The notes under the pieces: model-generated
The model's input: only the letters and a program-made list of their open reading frames with translations
What the model was told of the DNA's origin: nothing
Databases searched by the model: none
Shown: one piece after another, positions 1 through 8,284 of the stretch
Position numbering within the stretch: position 1 is the first letter of the stretch
How the letters are laid out: each line of letters opens with the position of its first letter
Origin: Pseudomonas sp. GM50
GTDB lineage: Bacteria > Pseudomonadota > Gammaproteobacteria > Pseudomonadales > Pseudomonadaceae
Reading direction: 5' to 3'
Assembly (NCBI RefSeq): GCF_000282375.1
Contig: NZ_AKJK01000004.1
Location: 1 to 51,892, forward strand
Length of the DNA stretch: 51,892 nt
Translations under genes and position numbers: made by a program

Positions 1-17
1 TGGGCGCACAACAAAAA

Positions 18-46
18 CGCCCGACCTTCGCAGGCCGGGCGTTTTT
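18..46. terminator. Bidirectional intrinsic terminator after phaF
   Basis: A GC-rich hairpin (arms about 18-26 and 33-41, one mismatch, loop around 27-32) is preceded by five A residues and followed by five T residues, so it can stop transcription from either side. It lies just past the phaF stop. In Pseudomonas the phaC1-phaZ-phaC2-phaD operon usually converges on phaIF from this side, so it may serve both; that other operon is outside the window. Confidence 0.8.
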
Positions 47-62
47 GTGTGTCCCGCAGGAA

Positions 63-863
63 TCAGGACTGACTGGTTGGCGTCGATGGAGCCGGCGCAG
101 CAGTCGGGGTTACAGCAGGTGTCGGAGCAGTCGCGGAGTTCGCCGTGCTTACCGGGGTTACCGGCTTGGCAGCAGCCACTACTGGTTTCGGTGCAGCCGC
201 TTTCGGGGCGGCCGTTTTTTTCACTACAGGCTTCTTGGCTGCTGGCTTTTTCGCAACGGCGGGTTTGGCTGCTGCGGTTTTAGCTGCAGGTTTGGCCGCC
301 GGTTTTGCGGCTGGTTTTGCGGCCGCTTTGGCTGCGGGTTTCGCCGCGGCAGTTTTGGTTGCCGGTTTAGCGGCAGCCTTGGCCAATGGTTTGGCTACGC
401 TTTTGGCCGCTGGTTTGGCCGCCGCGGTTTTCGCCGCAACAGGCGCAACCTTGGCACCGGTGAGTTTTTCGATTTGCTTGGTCAGGGTATCGACCTTGCT
501 GTGCAGTGCCTTGACCTCATTGCGGCTCGGTACACCCAGGCGCGAAATGGCGCTGTTCAGACGCTTGTCGAAAGCCCCTTCCAGCTCATCCCATTTGCCC
601 AGTGCACGATCTTTCACGCCGCTGATGCGCGACTTGGCCGACGAAGCGGAGTCCTTGGCGGCATCGACTTTCTTGCCGACAGCGCTCTTGGTGAGCTTCT
701 CGGCTTTCTCGCCGTCCTTAACCAATGTATCGAAGAGCTTGCTGCCGTCAGTGTCAATCTTCGAGTACACGCCTAAACCAGCCAGCCAGATCTTGCGAGA
801 GTAGTCTTCGACCTTCCCGATCCACGAGCTGCCTTCTTTTTCAGTATTCTTTTTACCAGCCAT
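63..863 (-). CDS. phaF: PhaF, PHA granule-associated phasin with histone H1-like tail
   Basis: PhaF coats medium-chain polyhydroxyalkanoate granules and ties them to the nucleoid, helping granule segregation and pha expression. The 266-residue protein has a phasin domain (about 1-137) that shares the SRKIWLAGLGVYSK region with PhaI, a short heptad-type coiled-coil stretch near 112-136, then a tail (about 140-235) of repeated AAKP/AAAK units typical of histone H1-like DNA-binding domains, ending in a Pro/Thr/Ser-rich segment. I chose the ATG at 863, which follows AAGGAG; a longer frame to 893 exists but adds ten residues without family support. The gene lies 10 bases downstream of phaI and is cotranscribed. 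The tail is low-complexity, so its length varies between strains. Family assignment is secure. Confidence 0.95.
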   Translation of the reverse strand: MAGKKNTEKEGSSWIGKVEDYSRKIWLAGLGVYSKIDTDGSKLFDTLVKDGEKAEKLTKSAVGKKVDAAKDSASSAKSRISGVKDRALGKWDELEGAFDKRLNSAISRLGVPSRNEVKALHSKVDTLTKQIEKLTGAKVAPVAAKTAAAKPAAKSVAKPLAKAAAKPATKTAAAKPAAKAAAKPAAKPAAKPAAKTAAAKPAVAKKPAAKKPVVKKTAAPKAAAPKPVVAAAKPVTPVSTANSATAPTPAVTPTAAPAPSTPTSQS

Positions 864-873
864 CCCGTTCTCC

Positions 874-1296
874 TTAAGATTTACGCGCGACACGTTCGAG
901 CAATGCCGTCAGCTCATCGAGCTTAGCAGAGAGTGTCTCAACGTCATGTTTAGACGGAATACCGATACGATTCAAGGCACTTGCGATACGTGTATCGAAA
1001 GCCCTTTCGACTTTGTCGAGTTGAAGTTCAACTTTGCCTTTGAAAGTGCTCACTTCACTCTTGGCTTCATCGATCTCGGCATTGGCCGCTTCAAGTTTTT
1101 CAGTGACTACTTTTTTGCCTTTCTTTTCAACAGCTTGACCAGCCTTGATCAGCTCTTGAACGTACTCGCTACCCTCTTGGCCGACCTTGGTGTAAGCACC
1201 CAGGCCAGCGAGCCAGATCTTGCGGGCATACGATTTGACGTCGCCCAGGGCGTTAGTCTCAACGTCGACTTTTTTCTTCAAAATAACTTTGGCCAT
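874..1296 (-). CDS. phaI: PhaI, PHA granule-associated phasin
   Basis: PhaI is the short phasin of medium-chain-length PHA granules and stabilises the granule surface with PhaF. The 140-residue product is the phasin domain alone: an N-terminal SYARKIWLAGLGAYTKV block matching PhaF, a long Lys/Glu-rich amphipathic helix (about 50-100), and a C-terminal ETLSAKLDELTALLERV heptad segment that fits the known phasin oligomerisation helix. It lacks the H1-like tail. I chose the ATG at 1296, which has a GAGGTG ribosome site; the frame reaches 1308 through four extra residues. It is the first gene of the phaI-phaF unit. In this genus phaI is usually controlled by PhaD and sigma factors, which cannot be seen here. 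Confidence 0.95.
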   Translation of the reverse strand: MAKVILKKKVDVETNALGDVKSYARKIWLAGLGAYTKVGQEGSEYVQELIKAGQAVEKKGKKVVTEKLEAANAEIDEAKSEVSTFKGKVELQLDKVERAFDTRIASALNRIGIPSKHDVETLSAKLDELTALLERVARKS

Positions 1297-1364
1297 GGTG
1301 CACCTCACGCGCAGAAGGGTCGAGGAACTGCCCGCAGAGAGTCGGGCTCAGGCACAAAGTAGTG

Positions 1365-1392
1365 AGAATAATTAGAAACGGCACCCTAACAA
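1365..1392 (-). promoter_or_regulatory. Possible sigma70-type promoter of phaIF
   Basis: Read on the minus strand, TTGTTA (1387-1392) and TATTCT (1365-1370) are separated by 16 bases and sit about 70 bases before the phaI start. The match is partial. PhaD or stress-sigma control is equally possible. Confidence 0.3.
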
Positions 1393-1424
1393 GTGACATA
1401 AAAAAGCAGGTACGCCACCGAACC

Positions 1425-1514
1425 TGTGGGAGCGGGTTTGCTCGCGAATGCGGTGTGTCATTCAGCATTGATGTCGACTGACACACCGCATTCGCGAGCA
1501 AGCCCGCTCCCACA
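1425..1514. repeat. REPIN (family A), phaI/PHA-system gap
   Basis: A pair of inverted REP sequences: TGTGGGAGCGGG at the left and its complement CCCGCTCCCACA at the right, each continuing into a GCTCGCGAAT-type arm. A second inverted pair (GCGGTGTGTCA / TGACACACCGC) sits inside, so the whole element can fold into one long hairpin. Such elements are non-autonomous and are moved by RAYT transposases encoded elsewhere. It lies between the PHA-system gene and the phaI promoter. Confidence 0.9.
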
Positions 1515-1541
1515 TTAATCGTATTCCATACAACGACCGGA

Positions 1542-1817
1542 TTACGCCAAGGCTTTATCCAGGGCTCTTTCGATTTCCGATTTGATGGTGCCGCTCATGG
1601 CGGACATCAACAGGCCCAGTTCGACATCGACCTTGATCGAGTCCTCACCCACATACACCGCCCCTTTTACACCCGAGCGTCTGAGGTTCAGGGTGTCGCC
1701 GGACCACTGCGGCTCCAGGCCATATTGTTCGGACAGTTTCTGCGCCAACTTGTCGGCCTTCTCGCGGGCCGCTTCCTTACCCAGGCCGTGGGCACGCTCA
1801 ACACTAATACGGGCCAT
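1542..1817 (-). CDS. Polyhydroxyalkanoic acid system family protein
   Basis: A 91-residue protein beginning MARISVERAHGLGKEAARE, the signature of the small PHA granule region family (the PHA_gran_rgn type). The N-terminal half is a helix with many Lys and Ala; the C-terminal half has alternating strands and ends in a helix (SEIERALDKALA). Its biochemical role is not established; the family is found beside PHA or ubiE genes. A clear ATG at 1817 is preceded by a weak AGGAG-like site. It reads away from ubiE and toward phaI, separated from phaI by a REPIN. No signal peptide or membrane segment is visible. The family call is firm, the function open. Confidence 0.85.
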   Translation of the reverse strand: MARISVERAHGLGKEAAREKADKLAQKLSEQYGLEPQWSGDTLNLRRSGVKGAVYVGEDSIKVDVELGLLMSAMSGTIKSEIERALDKALA

Positions 1818-1972
1818 CGAATGACTCCTGCTTTATCGTGACTTGCTCAAGACATCTTGACCCTGCATGCGTCAAAACGTCCCGGTAGTTGCCTATCTTA
1901 CCTTCAGCCTTGCCAAGACAAAGCAGGCCACCGGGATTAGAATGTCCCGCATTCTCTTTTGGTGACAGCGAT

Positions 1973-2743
1973 ATGACTGATCAGCGCAAAGGCAGCGATG
2001 CCGAACCCACCACTCACTTCGGCTTCAAAAACGTTCCGGAAAGCCAGAAAGCGGAAAAAGTCGCTGAGGTTTTCCACTCGGTAGCCGCCAAGTATGACCT
2101 GATGAACGACCTCCTGTCGGGCGGCATGCACCGTCTGTGGAAGCGTTTCGCGATTGAGCTGTCGGGCGTGCGCACCGGTAACCGCGTGCTGGACATCGCC
2201 GGCGGCACGGGCGACCTGACCCGCAAGTTCTCGCATCTTGTGGGACCGACGGGCCAGGTAGTGTTGGCCGACATCAACGAATCCATGCTCAAGGTCGGTC
2301 GTGACCGCCTGCTGGATCTGGGTGTGTCCGGCAACGTCGAATTCGTCCAGGCCGATGCTGAAAAGCTGCCGTTCCCGGACAACCATTTCGATTGCGTGAC
2401 CATCGCGTTCGGCCTGCGCAACGTGACGCACAAAGAAGACGCCCTGCGCTCGATGTTGCGCGTGCTGAAACCGGGCGGCCGTTTGCTGGTGCTGGAATTC
2501 TCCAAACCGACCAACGCGCTGATGTCCAAAGCCTACGACGCCTACTCGTTCGCCTTCATGCCATTGATGGGCAAGCTGATCACCAATGATTCGGAAAGCT
2601 ATCGCTACCTGGCCGAATCGATCCGCATGCACCCGAATCAGGAAACCCTGAAGTCGATGATGGTCGAGGCCGGTTTCGACCGCGTGACCTATCACAACAT
2701 GACCGCAGGCATCGTCGCCCTGCACCGTGGCATCAAACCCTGA
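1973..2743 (+). CDS. ubiE: UbiE, ubiquinone/menaquinone C-methyltransferase
   Basis: UbiE is the SAM-dependent C-methyltransferase acting on 2-polyprenyl-6-methoxy-1,4-benzoquinol (and demethylmenaquinol where present). The 256-residue product carries motif [12 protein letters not shown] (about 72-82), the acidic motif around ADINESML (99-106), the [17 protein letters not shown] block (134-150) and the [15 protein letters not shown] post-motif (165-179), all diagnostic of UbiE. I set the start at the ATG at 1973 (MTDQRKGSD); the frame opens at 1889 but that extension includes promoter-like sequence. The stop overlaps the ATG of ubiJ as TGATG, so the two are translationally coupled. First gene of the ubi cluster, transcribed away from the PHA genes. 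Confidence 0.97.
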   Translation: MTDQRKGSDAEPTTHFGFKNVPESQKAEKVAEVFHSVAAKYDLMNDLLSGGMHRLWKRFAIELSGVRTGNRVLDIAGGTGDLTRKFSHLVGPTGQVVLADINESMLKVGRDRLLDLGVSGNVEFVQADAEKLPFPDNHFDCVTIAFGLRNVTHKEDALRSMLRVLKPGGRLLVLEFSKPTNALMSKAYDAYSFAFMPLMGKLITNDSESYRYLAESIRMHPNQETLKSMMVEAGFDRVTYHNMTAGIVALHRGIKP

Positions 2744-3366
2744 TGTTGCTGGCCGGCCTGCTCGCCAGCGTTGAGCTCGGCCTGAACCGGGTGCTGCGTC
2801 TCGACAGCACGGCCCTGCCACGGCTGGCGCATTTGAGTGGCAAGGTGATTGCCGTCGACTGCCGCAGCCCGGCACTGCAAGTGTTCATCCTGCCCAGCGA
2901 TGAAGGCCTGATGCTCGCCTCCCAGTGGGAAAGCGGTGCCGACTGCACCTTGCGCGCACCGGCCTCAAGCCTGCTGAAACTGGCAACGAGCAAGGACAAG
3001 ACTTCGATTCTGCATGCCCCGGAAGTCGAACTCGATGGCGACAGCGGCGTGCTGCTGGAACTGGCGGCGATCCTTCAGGACCTCGAACTGGACTGGGAGT
3101 ACGAACTCTCGCGCTGGCTGGGACCTGTGGCCACGCAACTGGTCGGCGGTCACCTGCGCAGTCGTGCACGCTGGTATCAGCAAGGGTTCGCCAGTCTGAA
3201 CCAGAACCTGGGCGAATACCTGGCCGAAGAATCGCGCGCCCTCGTCGGTCAGCGCGAAGCTGACGCCCGTTTTAATGAACTGGACCAGATCAAGCTCGAT
3301 CTGGAACGTCTCGAGGCGCGTTTCGAGCGCCTTTCCCGATCCCTCGACCCAAGCGATAACGCATGA
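2743..3366 (+). CDS. ubiJ: UbiJ, SCP2-domain ubiquinone biosynthesis accessory factor
   Basis: UbiJ binds polyprenyl lipid intermediates and, with UbiK, organises the soluble Ubi metabolon. The 207-residue protein has an SCP2 (sterol carrier) fold at about 15-110, with the strand-rich [20 protein letters not shown] region and the GADCTLRAP segment, followed by helices and a C-terminal coiled coil ([21 protein letters not shown]) that in the family mediates UbiK contact. The length matches Pseudomonas UbiJ. Its ATG overlaps the ubiE stop and its own stop overlaps the ubiB start (ATGA), so all three genes are coupled. The name rests on domain plus the strictly conserved ubiE-ubiJ-ubiB order. 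Confidence 0.93.
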   Translation: MLLAGLLASVELGLNRVLRLDSTALPRLAHLSGKVIAVDCRSPALQVFILPSDEGLMLASQWESGADCTLRAPASSLLKLATSKDKTSILHAPEVELDGDSGVLLELAAILQDLELDWEYELSRWLGPVATQLVGGHLRSRARWYQQGFASLNQNLGEYLAEESRALVGQREADARFNELDQIKLDLERLEARFERLSRSLDPSDNA

Positions 3367-4967
3367 AGCTGCTTGCCGTCCGCCGTTTGTTGCGCATCCA
3401 GCGCGTTGTGATTCGCTACCGCCTCGATGACTTGCTGTTCGCCCTGCCACTGCCCTGGTTTTTGCTGGCGCTGCGCTATGCCTTGCCGTGGCGCTGGTTT
3501 CCGCGCAAGACGCTGGACCTGAGCCGGGGCGCGCGACTGCGCCTGGCATTGCAGGACCTGGGGCCGATTTTCATCAAGTTCGGCCAGATTCTTTCGACGC
3601 GCCGCGACCTGCTGCCCGAAGACATCGCCGATGAACTGATGAAGCTGCAGGACCGCGTACCGCCGTTCGACTCGCAAGTATCGATCCGGCTGATCGAAGA
3701 GCAGCTTGGCAAAAAAATCAGTGAAGTCTTCAGCCGTTTCGACGTCGAACCGCTGGCCTCGGCCTCGGTGGCGCAGGTGCATGCCGCGCAGCTGAAAACC
3801 GGCGAAGAAGTGGTGGTCAAAGTGATCCGCCCGGGCCTGAAACCGATCATTGCCCAGGACCTGGCGTGGCTGTTCATCCTCGCCCGCGCCGCGGAAAAGC
3901 TCTCGGCCGACGCCCGCTTGCTGCACCCGGTGGACGTGGTCAGCGACTACGAAAAAACCATCTACGACGAACTCGACCTGCTGCGCGAGGCGGCTAACGC
4001 CAGCCAGCTGAAGCGCAATTTCGAAGGTTCGCCGCTGCTGTATGTGCCGCAAGTCTATTGGGACTGGTGCCGCCCGAAAGTGCTGGTGATGGAGCGCATC
4101 TACGGGATTCAGGTCACCGACCTCGCGACCCTGGCCGACCAGCGCACCGACATGAAAATGCTCGCCGAGCGTGGCGTGGAGATCTTCTTCACCCAAGTGT
4201 TCCGCGACAGCTTCTTCCACGCCGACATGCACCCCGGCAACATTTTCGTCAGCACCGTGCAACCGTGGAGCCCGCAGTACATTGCGATCGACTGCGGCAT
4301 CGTCGGCAGCCTGACCCCGGAAGACCAGGACTATCTGGCGCGCAACCTGTTCGCGTTCTTCAAGCGTGATTACCGGCGTGTCGCGCAGTTGCACATCGAT
4401 TCGGGCTGGGTGCCGGCGGAAACCAAACTCAACGAATTCGAAGCGGCGATCCGCACGGTGTGCGAGCCGATCTTCGAAAAACCGTTAAAAGATATTTCCT
4501 TCGGTCAGGTGCTGATGCGCCTGTTCCAGACCGCGCGACGCTTCAACATGGAAGTGCAGCCGCAGTTGGTATTGCTGCAAAAAACCCTGCTGAACATCGA
4601 AGGCCTGGGCCGTCAGTTGTACCCGGACCTCGACCTGTGGAACACCGCCCAGCCGTTCCTCGAACGCTGGATGCGCGAGCGCGTCAGCCCCAAAGCCTTG
4701 ATCGGCAACGTGCAGAGCCAGTTCGAGCAGATCCCGCACCTGGCCAACATGGCCCGCGACCTGCTCGAGCGTATGTCTCAGCCCCACGCCAACGACCCGC
4801 CGCCCCCTTGGCACAAGCGCAAGGACGACTGGTTCCTGCGGTTGCTCGGCACCGCTCACCTGGCGGGTGGCACGATACTCGCCGCCGGTGGCCCGCTGAA
4901 CGAATTGGGGCATTGGCCCGCCGGAATCATGGTGGCGGTCGGCTTGTATCTGGTCGTTCGCCGATAG
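3363..4967 (+). CDS. ubiB: UbiB, atypical protein-kinase-like ubiquinone biosynthesis ATPase
   Basis: UbiB is an ABC1/ADCK-type kinase-like ATPase needed for ubiquinone synthesis; it is thought to extract or present membrane lipid intermediates. The 534-residue protein shows the KxGQ motif (IKFGQ, about 71-75), the Ala-rich nucleotide loop [11 protein letters not shown] (about 133-143) that replaces the Gly-rich loop, the VVVKVIRPG lysine (about 153), the HADMHPGN catalytic loop (about 286) and the IDCG metal site (about 309). Two hydrophobic segments near the C-terminus ([11 protein letters not shown] and [15 protein letters not shown]) anchor it to the membrane. The start overlaps the ubiJ stop by four bases. 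Length fits the family (E. coli UbiB is about 546). Confidence 0.97.
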   Translation: MKLLAVRRLLRIQRVVIRYRLDDLLFALPLPWFLLALRYALPWRWFPRKTLDLSRGARLRLALQDLGPIFIKFGQILSTRRDLLPEDIADELMKLQDRVPPFDSQVSIRLIEEQLGKKISEVFSRFDVEPLASASVAQVHAAQLKTGEEVVVKVIRPGLKPIIAQDLAWLFILARAAEKLSADARLLHPVDVVSDYEKTIYDELDLLREAANASQLKRNFEGSPLLYVPQVYWDWCRPKVLVMERIYGIQVTDLATLADQRTDMKMLAERGVEIFFTQVFRDSFFHADMHPGNIFVSTVQPWSPQYIAIDCGIVGSLTPEDQDYLARNLFAFFKRDYRRVAQLHIDSGWVPAETKLNEFEAAIRTVCEPIFEKPLKDISFGQVLMRLFQTARRFNMEVQPQLVLLQKTLLNIEGLGRQLYPDLDLWNTAQPFLERWMRERVSPKALIGNVQSQFEQIPHLANMARDLLERMSQPHANDPPPPWHKRKDDWFLRLLGTAHLAGGTILAAGGPLNELGHWPAGIMVAVGLYLVVRR

Positions 4968-5057
4968 CCAGTCGCGCCGCACGCTGGCACACTGTTTCAA
5001 CGCTGAATTTGAACATTGGCCTCAACTATTGAAGTAGAGCCCGCGTCGGAGTCGAAG

Positions 5058-5459
5058 ATGAAAAACTGGCTGGACGAGATCAAGTGGGACGCCGATGGCC
5101 TGGTGCCGGCGATTGCCCAGGATCACAAGACCGGACGCGTCCTGATGATGGCCTGGATGAACCGCGAAGCACTGGAATTGACCGCTGCCGAGAACCGTGC
5201 CATTTACTGGTCACGTTCCCGTGGCAAGCTGTGGCGCAAGGGCGAAGAGTCCGGCCATGTGCAAACCCTGCATGAGATGCGCCTGGACTGTGACGCTGAC
5301 GTGATCATCCTGATGGTTGAGCAGATCGGCGACATCGCCTGCCATACCGGCCGTCAGAGCTGCTTCTACCGCGTCTTCGAGAACGGCGACTGGAAAACCG
5401 TCGACCCGGTGCTTAAAGATCCGCACGCTATCTATTCCGCAGGACACAAACATGAGTGA
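5058..5459 (+). CDS. hisI: HisI, phosphoribosyl-AMP cyclohydrolase
   Basis: HisI opens the purine ring of phosphoribosyl-AMP, the third step of histidine synthesis. The 133-residue protein has the DCDAD metal motif, the [11 protein letters not shown] zinc-binding cysteines near the C-terminus and the [13 protein letters not shown] substrate segment. It is the stand-alone form, not the HisI-HisE fusion of enterobacteria. The chosen ATG (MKNWLDEI) follows GGAG and matches the usual Pseudomonas start; an upstream in-frame TTG at 5016 would add 14 unconserved residues. The stop overlaps the hisE start by eight bases. About 90 bases separate it from ubiB, so it may have its own promoter or share the ubi transcript. 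Confidence 0.96.
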   Translation: MKNWLDEIKWDADGLVPAIAQDHKTGRVLMMAWMNREALELTAAENRAIYWSRSRGKLWRKGEESGHVQTLHEMRLDCDADVIILMVEQIGDIACHTGRQSCFYRVFENGDWKTVDPVLKDPHAIYSAGHKHE

Positions 5460-5784
5460 CACTTTGACCCGTCTGGCTCAGGTGCTGGAAGAGCGCAAAG
5501 GCGCCGCCGCCGACAGCTCGTATGTCGCCAGCCTGTACCACAAGGGCTTGAACAAGATTCTGGAAAAAGTCGGCGAAGAGTCGGTCGAAACCATTATTGC
5601 CGCCAAGGATGCCGCCATCAGCGGTGACTGCAGCGATGTGATCTACGAGACCGCCGATTTGTGGTTCCACAGCATGGTCATGCTCGCCCAACTGGGGCAG
5701 CATCCACAGGCTGTGCTCGATGAACTGGACCGTCGCTTCGGTCTGTCCGGACATGCCGAGAAAGCCTCTCGACCGTCCGCCTGA
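5452..5784 (+). CDS. hisE: HisE, phosphoribosyl-ATP pyrophosphatase
   Basis: HisE hydrolyses phosphoribosyl-ATP to phosphoribosyl-AMP, the step just before HisI. The 110-residue all-alpha protein has the MazG-like metal motif [13 protein letters not shown] (about 42-54) and the [13 protein letters not shown] helix, typical of stand-alone HisE. The ATG at 5452 lies inside the end of hisI, giving an eight-base overlap and probably fixed stoichiometry between the two consecutive enzymes. It ends 24 bases before tatA, and a GAGAGGAA ribosome site for tatA sits in that gap. A longer frame from 5317 runs antiparallel to hisI codon usage and is discarded. Confidence 0.96.
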   Translation: MSDTLTRLAQVLEERKGAAADSSYVASLYHKGLNKILEKVGEESVETIIAAKDAAISGDCSDVIYETADLWFHSMVMLAQLGQHPQAVLDELDRRFGLSGHAEKASRPSA

Positions 5785-5808
5785 ACAACTATTAGAGAGG
5801 AACGCAAC

Positions 5809-6081
5809 ATGGGCATTTTTGACTGGAAACACTGGATCGTCATCCTGGTTGTCGTGGTGCTGGTGTTCGGCACCAAGAAACTGAAAAACCTCGGCACTGA
5901 CGTGGGCGAGTCGATCAAGGGCTTCAAAAAAGCCATGAACGACGACGAAAAACCGGCCGATCCGACCGCGACGCCGTCCCAACCGGTACCGCCGGTTCAG
6001 CCACAGGCCTCGGTGAACCAGCCGCACACCATCGATGTGCAGGCGCAAAAAGTCGAAGAGCCGATCCGCAAAGACGTGTGA
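5809..6081 (+). CDS. tatA: TatA, twin-arginine translocase pore subunit
   Basis: TatA oligomerises to form the passage for folded twin-arginine substrates across the inner membrane. The 90-residue protein has a short N-terminal membrane helix ([14 protein letters not shown], about 8-21), the FGTKKL hinge, an amphipathic helix (about 25-45, [17 protein letters not shown]) and an acidic, Pro-rich disordered tail. The conserved Phe-Gly before the amphipathic helix is present. It is preceded by GAGAGGAA at good spacing and followed 10 bases later by tatB. It differs from TatB by its shorter helix and lack of the charged extended helix. tatA-tatB-tatC order is standard. Confidence 0.96.
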   Translation: MGIFDWKHWIVILVVVVLVFGTKKLKNLGTDVGESIKGFKKAMNDDEKPADPTATPSQPVPPVQPQASVNQPHTIDVQAQKVEEPIRKDV

Positions 6082-6091
6082 GCACTGACTA

Positions 6092-6529
6092 ATGTTTGGT
6101 ATCAGCTTCTCTGAACTGCTGCTCGTCGGCCTCGTGGCCCTGCTGGTGCTGGGTCCCGAGCGTCTGCCGGGTGCTGCGCGCACCGCCGGCCTGTGGGTCG
6201 GGCGGTTGAAGCGCAGCTTCAACGCGATCAAACAGGAAGTTGAACGTGAAATCGGTGCCGACGAGATTCGCCGGCAATTGCACAACGAGCACATTCTGTC
6301 ACTGGAGCAGGAGGCGCGGAAGATCTTCACGCCGACTCAGCAGGAGCCGACGCCGGTAGAACCTGTAGCGACGCAGACGATTCATGCGCCGGCGGCTGAG
6401 GTTATGCCGGCGGTTGCAGCCGCTGAACCTGCACCTGCACCTGCAACTCCAGTAGAACCTGTTGCTCCTGCCGCCGCGCCGACAATACCGGCGCCTCACG
6501 ACACCACTTTGCCGCCGCGAGCCCCATGA
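6092..6529 (+). CDS. tatB: TatB, twin-arginine translocase receptor subunit
   Basis: TatB forms the receptor complex with TatC that recognises the twin-arginine signal. The 145-residue protein starts [26 protein letters not shown], the TatB-defining membrane helix and LGPERLP hinge with the conserved Glu in the helix. A long charged helix follows (about 25-80), then an Ala/Pro/Val-rich low-complexity tail (about 85-145) that is poorly conserved in the family. The stop overlaps the tatC ATG by four bases. The tail is longer and more repetitive than in enterobacterial TatB; this looks normal for the genus. Confidence 0.95.
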   Translation: MFGISFSELLLVGLVALLVLGPERLPGAARTAGLWVGRLKRSFNAIKQEVEREIGADEIRRQLHNEHILSLEQEARKIFTPTQQEPTPVEPVATQTIHAPAAEVMPAVAAAEPAPAPATPVEPVAPAAAPTIPAPHDTTLPPRAP

Positions 6530-7320
6530 GCGATCTCCCCGAAAACGACCAGCACATGCCGCTGGTTTCGCACCTCACCGAGTTGCGCACTCGCCTGCTA
6601 CGTTGTGTCGTGGCAGTGTTCATCATTTTTGCCGGGCTGTTCGCCTTCACCCAGCAGATCTACACCTTCGTCTCCACGCCGCTGCGCCAGTACCTGCCGG
6701 CCGGCGCGACGATGATCGCCACCGACGTGTCGTCGCCGTTCCTGACGCCGCTGAAGCTGACGATGATGGTCTCGCTGTTCCTGGCGATCCCGGTGATCCT
6801 GCACCAGATCTGGGGCTTCATCGCGCCAGGCCTGTACAAGCATGAGAAGCGCATCGCGGTGCCGTTGCTGGTGTCCAGCATTCTGCTGTTCTACACCGGC
6901 ATGGCCTTCGCCTATTTCCTGGTGTTCCCGCTGATCTTCAAGTTCTTCGCCGCCGCCACCCCGGCCGGCGTGGAAATGATGACCGACATTACCAGCTACC
7001 TCGATTTCGTCATGACGCTGTTCTTCGCCTTCGGCGTGGCGTTCGAGATTCCGGTAGCAGTGGTGCTGCTGGTGTGGATCGGCGTGGTCAACGTCGCCTA
7101 CCTGAAGAAAATCCGCCCGTACGTGATCATCGGCTGCTTCGTGGTCGGCATGATTCTGACGCCGCCGGACATCTTCTCGCAGACGCTGTTGGCTGTACCG
7201 ATGTGGTTGCTGTTCGAAATCGGCATCCTGTTCGGCAGCCTGATCAGCAAGCGTGGCGAGCATCCGGACGACCAACCGGCTGACGATCACAACGACCAGC
7301 CGCCAGCGACCCAAGCGTGA
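6526..7320 (+). CDS. tatC: TatC, twin-arginine translocase signal-recognition subunit
   Basis: TatC is the polytopic subunit that binds the RR signal peptide. The 264-residue protein has six predicted membrane helices and the N-terminal [16 protein letters not shown] segment, with the Glu and Arg residues needed for signal recognition. Other conserved blocks are [20 protein letters not shown], the HEKR loop and the [19 protein letters not shown] helix with its invariant TPPD. The C-terminal tail ([15 protein letters not shown]) is acidic and cytoplasmic. It overlaps tatB by four bases and rsmE by four bases (GTGA), so translation is coupled on both sides. Confidence 0.97.
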   Translation: MSDLPENDQHMPLVSHLTELRTRLLRCVVAVFIIFAGLFAFTQQIYTFVSTPLRQYLPAGATMIATDVSSPFLTPLKLTMMVSLFLAIPVILHQIWGFIAPGLYKHEKRIAVPLLVSSILLFYTGMAFAYFLVFPLIFKFFAAATPAGVEMMTDITSYLDFVMTLFFAFGVAFEIPVAVVLLVWIGVVNVAYLKKIRPYVIIGCFVVGMILTPPDIFSQTLLAVPMWLLFEIGILFGSLISKRGEHPDDQPADDHNDQPPATQA

Positions 7321-8024
7321 ACCTGCTGCTTCTGGAGGAGGCCGACTTCATTGCGGCCGACCGGGCGATCCTGCGCGATCGCCGGTTGACTCACATGCAG
7401 GAAGTCCATCGCTCGGTGGTTGGCGACAGCCTGCGGGTCGGGCGTATCGGCGGCTTGATGGGCTCGGCCGAGTTGCTGCGCCTGGACGCCGATGAAGCCG
7501 AGTTGCGCGTCACCCTCGACCAGCCGCCACCGGCCAAGCTGCCACTGACTTTGGTGCTGGCGCTGCCGCGACCGAAAATGCTCCGCCGAGTGTTTCAGAC
7601 CGTGGCCGCCATGGGTGTGCCGCGCATCGTGCTGGTGAACAGCTATCGCGTCGAGAAGAGCTTCTGGCAAACCCCGTTCCTGGAACCCGAGGCGATTCGC
7701 GAGCAGTTGATCCTGGGTCTTGAACAGGCCCGGGACAGCGTGTTGCCGGAGGTGGTCATCGAGAAGCGCTTCAAGCCTTTTGTCGAAGACCGTCTGCCGG
7801 CCATTACCGAAGGCACCCTCGGCCTGGTCGGCCATCCCGGCAACTACCCGCCCTGCCCTCGTGGCCTGGACGAACCCGTGACCCTGGCCATCGGCCCCGA
7901 AGGCGGCTGGATTCCCTACGAAATCGACTTGCTGGGCAAGGCCGGCCTGCAACCGGTGCAACTTGGCGACCGCATCCTGCGGGTTGAAACCGCCGTCACC
8001 GCGCTACTCTCACGCCTGTTTTAA
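7317..8024 (+). CDS. rsmE: RsmE, 16S rRNA (uracil1498-N3)-methyltransferase
   Basis: RsmE methylates N3 of U1498 in 16S rRNA. The 235-residue protein has an N-terminal PUA-like barrel (about 1-70) and a SPOUT methyltransferase domain. The C-terminal knot motifs are [15 protein letters not shown] (about 188-202) and [16 protein letters not shown] (about 217-232), which bind SAM. The GTG at 7317 overlaps the tatC stop; no better ATG exists nearby and the N-terminus [11 protein letters not shown] matches the family. Downstream is a REPIN, then the chemoreceptor gene, so this probably ends the tat-rsmE transcript. Confidence 0.95.
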   Translation: MNLLLLEEADFIAADRAILRDRRLTHMQEVHRSVVGDSLRVGRIGGLMGSAELLRLDADEAELRVTLDQPPPAKLPLTLVLALPRPKMLRRVFQTVAAMGVPRIVLVNSYRVEKSFWQTPFLEPEAIREQLILGLEQARDSVLPEVVIEKRFKPFVEDRLPAITEGTLGLVGHPGNYPPCPRGLDEPVTLAIGPEGGWIPYEIDLLGKAGLQPVQLGDRILRVETAVTALLSRLF

Positions 8025-8058
8025 AATCAAACATCACACCTGTGGCGACGGGGCAACC

Positions 8059-8148
8059 TGTAGGAGCGAGGCTTGCCCGCGAAGAACGATGACGCGTCAT
8101 GCCTGAAAAACCGCGGTGCATTCTTCGCGGGCAAGCCTCGCTCCTACA
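8059..8148. repeat. REPIN (family B), rsmE/chemoreceptor gap
   Basis: Inverted arms TGTAGGAGCGAGGCTTGCC and its complement enclose a 30-40 base spacer. The family differs from A by TGTAGGAGCGAGGC in place of TGTGGGAGCGGGC. It lies right after rsmE and may protect or end that mRNA. Confidence 0.9.
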
Positions 8149-8216
8149 GGATCTTCGTCGCTCAAATTTCTTAACATTAGGGCAACCCCCTCGCCGCCCG
8201 AGCATTGCGCCGCGCC

Positions 8217-8243
8217 TACAGAATCTCGTCTACCTGCCGATAC
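8217..8243 (+). promoter_or_regulatory. Candidate sigma28 (FliA) promoter of the HBM chemoreceptor gene
   Basis: TACA (8217-8220), 15 bases, then GCCGATAC (8236-8243) closely fits the flagellar sigma consensus TAAA-N15-GCCGATAA. It lies 42 bases before the chemoreceptor ATG, a normal distance. Chemoreceptor genes are commonly FliA-dependent. Confidence 0.6.
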
Positions 8244-8284
8244 AGTCTCCATAAAACCGATTAATGGTCCGAGGGAGTAGCAGC

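Noticed and set aside
145..804. 219-residue Ala-rich plus-strand frame opposite phaF
   Set aside because: It is the mirror of the AAKP repeats of phaF; it has no ribosome site and no family likeness.
5016..5057. TTG start for HisI adding 14 residues
   Set aside because: The extra residues are not conserved and the ATG at 5058 has GGAG and matches the genus.
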